Shown: positions 6,645 to 10,035 of the stretch, one piece after another | Layout: every line of letters starts with the position of its first letter | Position numbering within the stretch: position 1 is the stretch's first letter | NCBI RefSeq assembly: GCF_938040115.1 | Contig: NZ_CALHXD010000098.1 | Span: 1 to 10,035 of the forward strand | Source: an uncultured Campylobacter sp. | Lineage (GTDB): Bacteria; Campylobacterota; Campylobacteria; Campylobacterales; Campylobacteraceae | Reading direction: 5' to 3' | DNA: 10,035 nucleotides | Position numbers and translations under genes: made by a program | Notes under the pieces: model-generated | The model's database searches: none | The model's input: the letters and a program-made list of their open reading frames with translations, nothing else | What the model was told of the DNA's origin: nothing

Positions 6645-6956
6645 TTATTCTTCCTCGACGACGGCTTTTAGCGGGTAGCCCGCGGCGGCTGCTGCTTTTA
6701 GCGTTTGGTTTTGTTTGGTTTGGGCGATCTCTTTATTGTAGATGCCCGCCACTCCGCTGCCTTTGTTGTGGATTTTTAACATCACGGTTACCGCGCTTTG
6801 GGCTGTGTGGTGAAAAATCTCGACCAGCACGCTCACGACGAAATCCATGCTCGTAACGTCGTCATTTAGTAAAACAACCTTAAATTTGCGCGGAAATTCA
6901 GGTTTTTCTTTTACGGCGATGCCGTGCTCCCGCTCGGTGGCGGTTTTAGCGGGCAT
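6645..6956 (-). CDS. clpS: ATP-dependent Clp protease adaptor ClpS
   Basis: Cytoplasmic N-degron recognition factor of 103 residues that hands proteins with Leu, Phe, Tyr or Trp N-termini to ClpA. A variable N-terminal extension precedes the core KVVLLNDDVTSMDFVVSVL (26-44), which holds the ligand-binding Asn31, Asp32/Asp33, Thr35 and Met37. The second block is VMLKIHNKGSGVAGIYNKEI (58-77), with the conserved Met59 and His63. The length is normal. The ATG lies inside the end of the upstream thioredoxin-like gene, an 11-base overlap. Only a weak GAGAG is seen upstream, so translation may be coupled. With clpA and aat downstream, three N-degron components sit next to each other. Confidence 0.95.
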   Translation of the reverse strand: MPAKTATEREHGIAVKEKPEFPRKFKVVLLNDDVTSMDFVVSVLVEIFHHTAQSAVTVMLKIHNKGSGVAGIYNKEIAQTKQNQTLKAAAAAGYPLKAVVEEE

Positions 6957-7560
6957 TTTTTATTCTCTCGTAATCTTTCGTCATCGCGTCTAGATGGATG
7001 CCGCCTAGGTAGTATTTCACGCCGAATTTTCCGCTATCTACGTCGGTTAGCTCCTGATATACGCCGCCTTTTAGCACCATTTTTATCGGCACGCTCTCGA
7101 GTCGCTCGTATTTTATATCCTCTAAAATTTGCGCCGAAAGCTTGTCGTTTGTCTTTATATCGTTTGAGATAAAGTAAAAGGCGTTGTATTTTTGCGCGAA
7201 ATTTTCCACGACGTATTCGTTCGTGACGTTTTCAAAGTGCGTAAGAGCGACTATCGTAAAGTCGTTTAGATTATCGATCTGAAATTTAGTGAGATCGGGC
7301 GCTTCTTTTTGACACGGCGGACAAAACGTGCCGAATATATCAAACATCAAAATTTTATCCTCATCGCCCTTGATAACAAAGCCGCCCTCGACGCGCTTTA
7401 GCGTGAGGTCTTTGCCAAACACGCTCTTTAGCGCGATCTCCTCGCCCGTTTTATAGCCCTCTATCTTTACCGGAGCCTTTGCCGTCTCGTCCTCGCCGCA
7501 GCCTGCTAGAAATATCGCGCAGGCCAAAGCCGCAAAAATCGCCTTTATGGTTTTTTTCAT
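6946..7560 (-). CDS. Thioredoxin-fold lipoprotein (TlpA/ResA-like)
   Basis: Predicted periplasmic thiol-disulfide protein of 204 residues. The N-terminus is a lipoprotein signal: positive MKKT, a hydrophobic stretch, and a lipobox LAGC with the acylated Cys at 21. The thioredoxin fold follows, with the redox pair in FGTFCPPCQKEAP (Cys80 and Cys83) and a likely cis-proline at Pro158 in ESVPIK. Such proteins usually reduce periplasmic disulfides, for example for cytochrome c maturation, but the substrate cannot be told from the sequence. The ATG has AAGGAAA upstream. One base separates it from the tautomerase-like gene, and its end overlaps clpS. C. jejuni has a periplasmic thioredoxin gene at the equivalent place (Cj1106). 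I give no symbol because several Tlp/Dsb names are possible. Confidence 0.88.
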   Translation of the reverse strand: MKKTIKAIFAALACAIFLAGCGEDETAKAPVKIEGYKTGEEIALKSVFGKDLTLKRVEGGFVIKGDEDKILMFDIFGTFCPPCQKEAPDLTKFQIDNLNDFTIVALTHFENVTNEYVVENFAQKYNAFYFISNDIKTNDKLSAQILEDIKYERLESVPIKMVLKGGVYQELTDVDSGKFGVKYYLGGIHLDAMTKDYERIKNAR

Positions 7561-7561
7561 A

Positions 7562-7774
7562 TTATTTTCCTTGTTTTGATCTCAGCTCGGTTATGCTCTC
7601 GCCGCCAAATCCGTAGTCGTCGGTGCTGACTTCCTCTATCACGACGACGGTTCTGCTCGCGTCACGCTTTAGCGTATCGCCCAGTAGCTTCGTTACGCCG
7701 GCTATGAGCGCACGCTTTTGCTCGGCGCTTACGGCTTCTTTTTCTTTTGTGATTTTTATATTTACGTAGGGCAC
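7562..7774 (-). CDS. 4-oxalocrotonate tautomerase family protein
   Basis: Small enzyme-like protein of 70 residues of the 4-OT/DmpI type, which act as oligomers. It begins Met-Pro, so removal of Met leaves the catalytic N-terminal proline. Other family features are the beta strand PYVNIKIT, a helix with SAEQKRALIAGVTKLL, an Arg in SRTVVVIEEV (Arg41), and GFGGES near the end (55-60). The start codon is GTG, with AAGGAAAA at good spacing. The GTG is fixed by the proline that must follow it. The gene is nine bases from smpB and one from the thioredoxin-like gene. The physiological substrate is unknown. No aromatic-catabolism genes are nearby, so a meta-cleavage role is not supported here. Confidence 0.9.
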   Translation of the reverse strand: MPYVNIKITKEKEAVSAEQKRALIAGVTKLLGDTLKRDASRTVVVIEEVSTDDYGFGGESITELRSKQGK

Positions 7775-7783
7775 CCGTTTTCC

Positions 7784-8239
7784 TTAGATGTATTTTTTCA
7801 TCGCCGCACGCGCTTCTTTGTCGGCTTCTTTGCGTTTTATCGTCTCGCGCTTATCGTGCAGGTTTTTGCCTTTTGCTAGCGCAACCCGCGCCTTTACGAT
7901 GTTTTTATCATTTAGATAGAGCGCTAAAACGACTAGCGTGAGGCCCTCTTGCGTGACTTGACCGAAAATTTTATCTATTTGCTTGCGGTGCATCAGTAGC
8001 TTTCTCGGAGCCCGCTCGTCAGGGCGAAATGCCGAGTGCGTCGTATTTAGGTGGCTGATGTGCGCGTTTAGCAAAAACAGCTCGCCCTTTATCACGCGTG
8101 CGAAGCTATCTTTTAGATTTGCTCGGCCTGCCCGTAGAGCCTTTACTTCGCTACCCTTTAGCACGATACCAGCCTCGAAGGTCTCGATAATGCTAAAGTC
8201 AAACAGCGCCTTTTTATTTTTGGCTAAATCCTTACCCAT
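7784..8239 (-). CDS. smpB: SsrA-binding protein SmpB (trans-translation)
   Basis: RNA-binding protein of 151 residues, the normal size. It carries tmRNA into stalled ribosomes so that the nascent chain is tagged and released. Typical features are [20 protein letters not shown] (21-40) followed by NLKDSFARV, the block [13 protein letters not shown] (52-64), GKNLHDKR (124-131) and a basic C-terminal tail that folds into the mRNA channel. The ATG has AAAAGG upstream. It starts 11 bases after ispE. No tmRNA gene is visible in the window. Tagged proteins are classic ClpA/ClpX substrates, a loose link with clpA in the same run. Confidence 0.96.
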   Translation of the reverse strand: MGKDLAKNKKALFDFSIIETFEAGIVLKGSEVKALRAGRANLKDSFARVIKGELFLLNAHISHLNTTHSAFRPDERAPRKLLMHRKQIDKIFGQVTQEGLTLVVLALYLNDKNIVKARVALAKGKNLHDKRETIKRKEADKEARAAMKKYI

Positions 8240-8250
8240 TTTTTACCTTT

Positions 8251-8994
8251 TTATTTTAAGAAAAACACGCTCGCGCCGCTGCCGCTTAGGAAAAAATCTT
8301 TAAATTTATCCATCTGCGGATAAATTTTAAAACACGGTGCAAAAAGATCGTTTAGCTTACGATTTTCGTATCGCTCCAGTAGCTGCGCAGTCGTCATCTC
8401 ACGCATTTTTACCGCTAAATTTACGTCGATACTATCCATAAAATTTGCTCTAAATTCGCCGTAAACCGCAGGCGTCGAGCAAAAGACGCCGGGCGTTAAA
8501 ATTTCTACCTCTGGCACTTCGTCGTTAAATTCGCTTATTATCTCGCCGATACCGCCGACGTTTGCCGCGTCAAATCCGCTAGCGAAAAACGCCACGTCCG
8601 CTCCGATATTCGCGCCTATTTTCATCAAATTTTCGCGAGTTAGTTTTAAATTTAACTCCCCGTTCGCCATCTTTAAAAACGTAGCCGCGTTTGAGCTGCC
8701 TCCGCCAAGGCCCGCGCCCAGCGGGATTTGCTTTTTTATCACGATTTTATGCGAGGCGAAAAACTCGTCCAGCTCATCTTTAAAGCCCGCTTTTTCCAGC
8801 TCAAATTTGGCCTTTAAAACGATATTATTTTCGATATTTTCGTTATCGCACTCAAGCGCAAAGCCGCTAGATTTTTCAAAGAAAATTTCGTCGTAAATCT
8901 CGCGCCGCAAAACAAAGCGAGAGACGATCTCGTGGTAGTTGCCGCGAGTGCCGACGATCTTTAAAAAGGAGTTGATTTTCGCGTAGCTTTTCAT
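8251..8994 (-). CDS. ispE: 4-diphosphocytidyl-2-C-methyl-D-erythritol kinase
   Basis: GHMP-family kinase of 247 residues that phosphorylates CDP-methylerythritol in the MEP pathway to isoprenoid precursors. The substrate motif SYAKINSFLKI (3-13) contains a conserved Lys6. The ATP-binding loop is PLGAGLGGGSSNAA (91-104), with the catalytic Asp in NIGADVAFF (Asp133), and the C-terminal GHMP motif is LSGSGASVFF. The length is slightly shorter than usual but the motifs are complete. The ATG shares one base with the TAA of csrA (TAATG), which suggests translational coupling. Only a weak upstream site is seen. Confidence 0.95.
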   Translation of the reverse strand: MKSYAKINSFLKIVGTRGNYHEIVSRFVLRREIYDEIFFEKSSGFALECDNENIENNIVLKAKFELEKAGFKDELDEFFASHKIVIKKQIPLGAGLGGGSSNAATFLKMANGELNLKLTRENLMKIGANIGADVAFFASGFDAANVGGIGEIISEFNDEVPEVEILTPGVFCSTPAVYGEFRANFMDSIDVNLAVKMREMTTAQLLERYENRKLNDLFAPCFKIYPQMDKFKDFFLSGSGASVFFLK

Positions 8995-9224
8995 TATTTT
9001 ACGATTTTATCGCTCAACTCTTTTAGGCTCGCTTCGCCCGCGCCGTTTATGGCTTGTTTATTTTCTGCCGCTACGTCTTCTACTAGCTCCGAGCGCAGGA
9101 TCATCATATTTTTAGGCGCGTCGATGCCGATTTTTACGCCGCCTTTTGAGATGCCAACGACCGTGATTTTGATATCGTTTCCTAGCATTATGCTTTCGTC
9201 TTCTTTTCTTGCGAGTATTAGCAT
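8994..9224 (-). CDS. csrA: Carbon storage regulator CsrA
   Basis: Dimeric RNA-binding regulator of 76 residues that blocks or stabilises mRNAs at GGA motifs. The core [20 protein letters not shown] is followed by [20 protein letters not shown]. The RNA-contacting Arg6 and Arg44 (in ILRSELVED) are present. A C-terminal extension of about 15 residues beyond the E. coli length is seen. In bacteria with the FliW partner such extensions are involved in FliW binding, and C. jejuni CsrA is known to act with FliW on flagellin synthesis. That role is inferred here. The ATG overlaps the truB end by seven bases and has AAGG upstream. Confidence 0.95.
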   Translation of the reverse strand: MLILARKEDESIMLGNDIKITVVGISKGGVKIGIDAPKNMMILRSELVEDVAAENKQAINGAGEASLKELSDKIVK

Positions 9225-10035
9225 TTTTCGACCTTATTTAGTTTATATGTTACGGTTTTGTCTTTGATTTCAATGATACTAAAAAATTCATCAAAGTTTA
9301 TTAAATATAGCCCTTCGGCGCCAAATTTTAGCTTCGAGGCGTCTAGTTTTTTGCCCAGCATTACATCTGCGGGGTCGCCTAGATATTCGTTTCGTGGCAA
9401 TGAGATAAAATCAAGCGGATTTAAAAACCGCTCGTTTTCATAACCAAATTTACCTTCGCTCACGCGTTTTAGCGCGCTAAGAGTTGCTTTTACGCCAAGC
9501 TTTTCGGCTAAAATTTGAGCGTACGAGCGCACGTATGAGCCCTCGCTAACGCTAATGCGAAAGCTCAAAAACGGATGCATATACGCAGTCAAATTTACGT
9601 CAAAAACGCTCATTGTTTGGCTTTTTAGCTCAAACTCTTCGCCCGCTCTTGCTAGCTCATAGGCGCGCTTGCCGTCTATGTGCTTGGCGCTAAATTTAGG
9701 CGGTACGTAGGCGATCTCGCCTTTTAGCTCGGCTAGCGCCGCCTTTACGTCCGCTAAATTTAACGGCGGGCAAGGCGTGATTTCCCCGATATTTTCGTTA
9801 TCCAGACTGGCGCTCGTCGCACCCAGCCACATGGTTGCTTCGTAGATTTTAGGCGTTTTATCTATGTAGTTAAAAAGCCGCGTGTGATTGCCTAGAGCCA
9901 CGATGAGGCAGCCGCTGGCAAAGGGATCAAGCGTGCCCGAAAAGCCCGCCTTTTTTACGCCGTATTTGCGCTTTAGCCTACTTAGGAAATGATTTGAGCT
10001 GATATCTGCGGGCTTGTTTGCGACAAAAAGCGCGT
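9218..10035 (-). CDS. truB: tRNA pseudouridine-55 synthase TruB (5' end off the window)
   Basis: Converts U55 in the T-loop of tRNA to pseudouridine. The frame runs past the window edge: 271 residues are visible, beginning [14 protein letters not shown]. An internal GTG at 9899-9901 is not the start, because the conserved catalytic region lies upstream of it: [14 protein letters not shown], with the catalytic Asp encoded at 9926-9928. Other TruB features are [33 protein letters not shown] and the C-terminal part after the [12 protein letters not shown] block. From the usual length in Campylobacter I infer that only about two codons are missing. The stop overlaps the csrA start by seven bases. 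It is the first visible gene of the housekeeping run. Confidence 0.95.
   Translation of the reverse strand, partial: ALFVANKPADISSNHFLSRLKRKYGVKKAGFSGTLDPFASGCLIVALGNHTRLFNYIDKTPKIYEATMWLGATSASLDNENIGEITPCPPLNLADVKAALAELKGEIAYVPPKFSAKHIDGKRAYELARAGEEFELKSQTMSVFDVNLTAYMHPFLSFRISVSEGSYVRSYAQILAEKLGVKATLSALKRVSEGKFGYENERFLNPLDFISLPRNEYLGDPADVMLGKKLDASKLKFGAEGLYLINFDEFFSIIEIKDKTVTYKLNKVEKC

Noticed and set aside
9218..9901. truB starting at the internal GTG at 9901
   Set aside because: The frame continues upstream to the window edge and contains the catalytic GTLDP motif, so the true start is off the window.

Overview
The window looks like a chromosomal piece of a Campylobacter species. The gene order truB-csrA-ispE-smpB-(thioredoxin-like)-clpS-clpA-aat followed by flgB-flgC-fliE-pbpB matches blocks I know from the genus. 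The flgB promoter has the Campylobacter sigma-54 form (TGGAACG-N4-TTGCT). The coding part is visibly richer in G+C than C. jejuni. That would suit an oral/non-thermophilic relative of the C. curvus, C. rectus, C. showae or C. gracilis type, but this is inference and the species is not determined.

Every recognisable gene is on the minus strand, so the window is read from right to left. Positions 10035 to 3755 hold a tightly packed housekeeping run: truB (start just off the window edge), csrA, ispE, smpB, a small 4-oxalocrotonate-tautomerase-like gene, a thioredoxin-fold lipoprotein, clpS, clpA and aat. Junctions are either short gaps (1-46 bases) or small overlaps, so the genes are probably co-transcribed. 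The set covers RNA modification (truB), post-transcriptional regulation (csrA), isoprenoid synthesis (ispE), ribosome rescue (smpB) and N-degron proteolysis. The last is a coherent set: Aat adds Leu/Phe to proteins, ClpS recognises those N-termini, and ClpA unfolds the substrates for ClpP.

Directly after the aat stop is a near-perfect sigma-54 promoter that drives flgB-flgC-fliE (proximal flagellar rod and MS-ring/rod junction). An FtsI-type class B penicillin-binding protein gene follows with only three bases between. Several starts were decided by reading the sequence: flgB and clpA start later than their longest frames, pbpB and aat start at TTG, and the tautomerase starts at GTG.

Positions 1 to 595, downstream of pbpB, are more A+T-rich and hold no intact gene. 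They contain the broken remains of an IS1595-family (ISXO2-like) transposase, recognisable in several short peptides separated by stops, frameshifts and small foreign-looking patches. Two of those patches form a 23-base inverted repeat. This graveyard is the most unusual part of the window. I see no new multi-gene system here.
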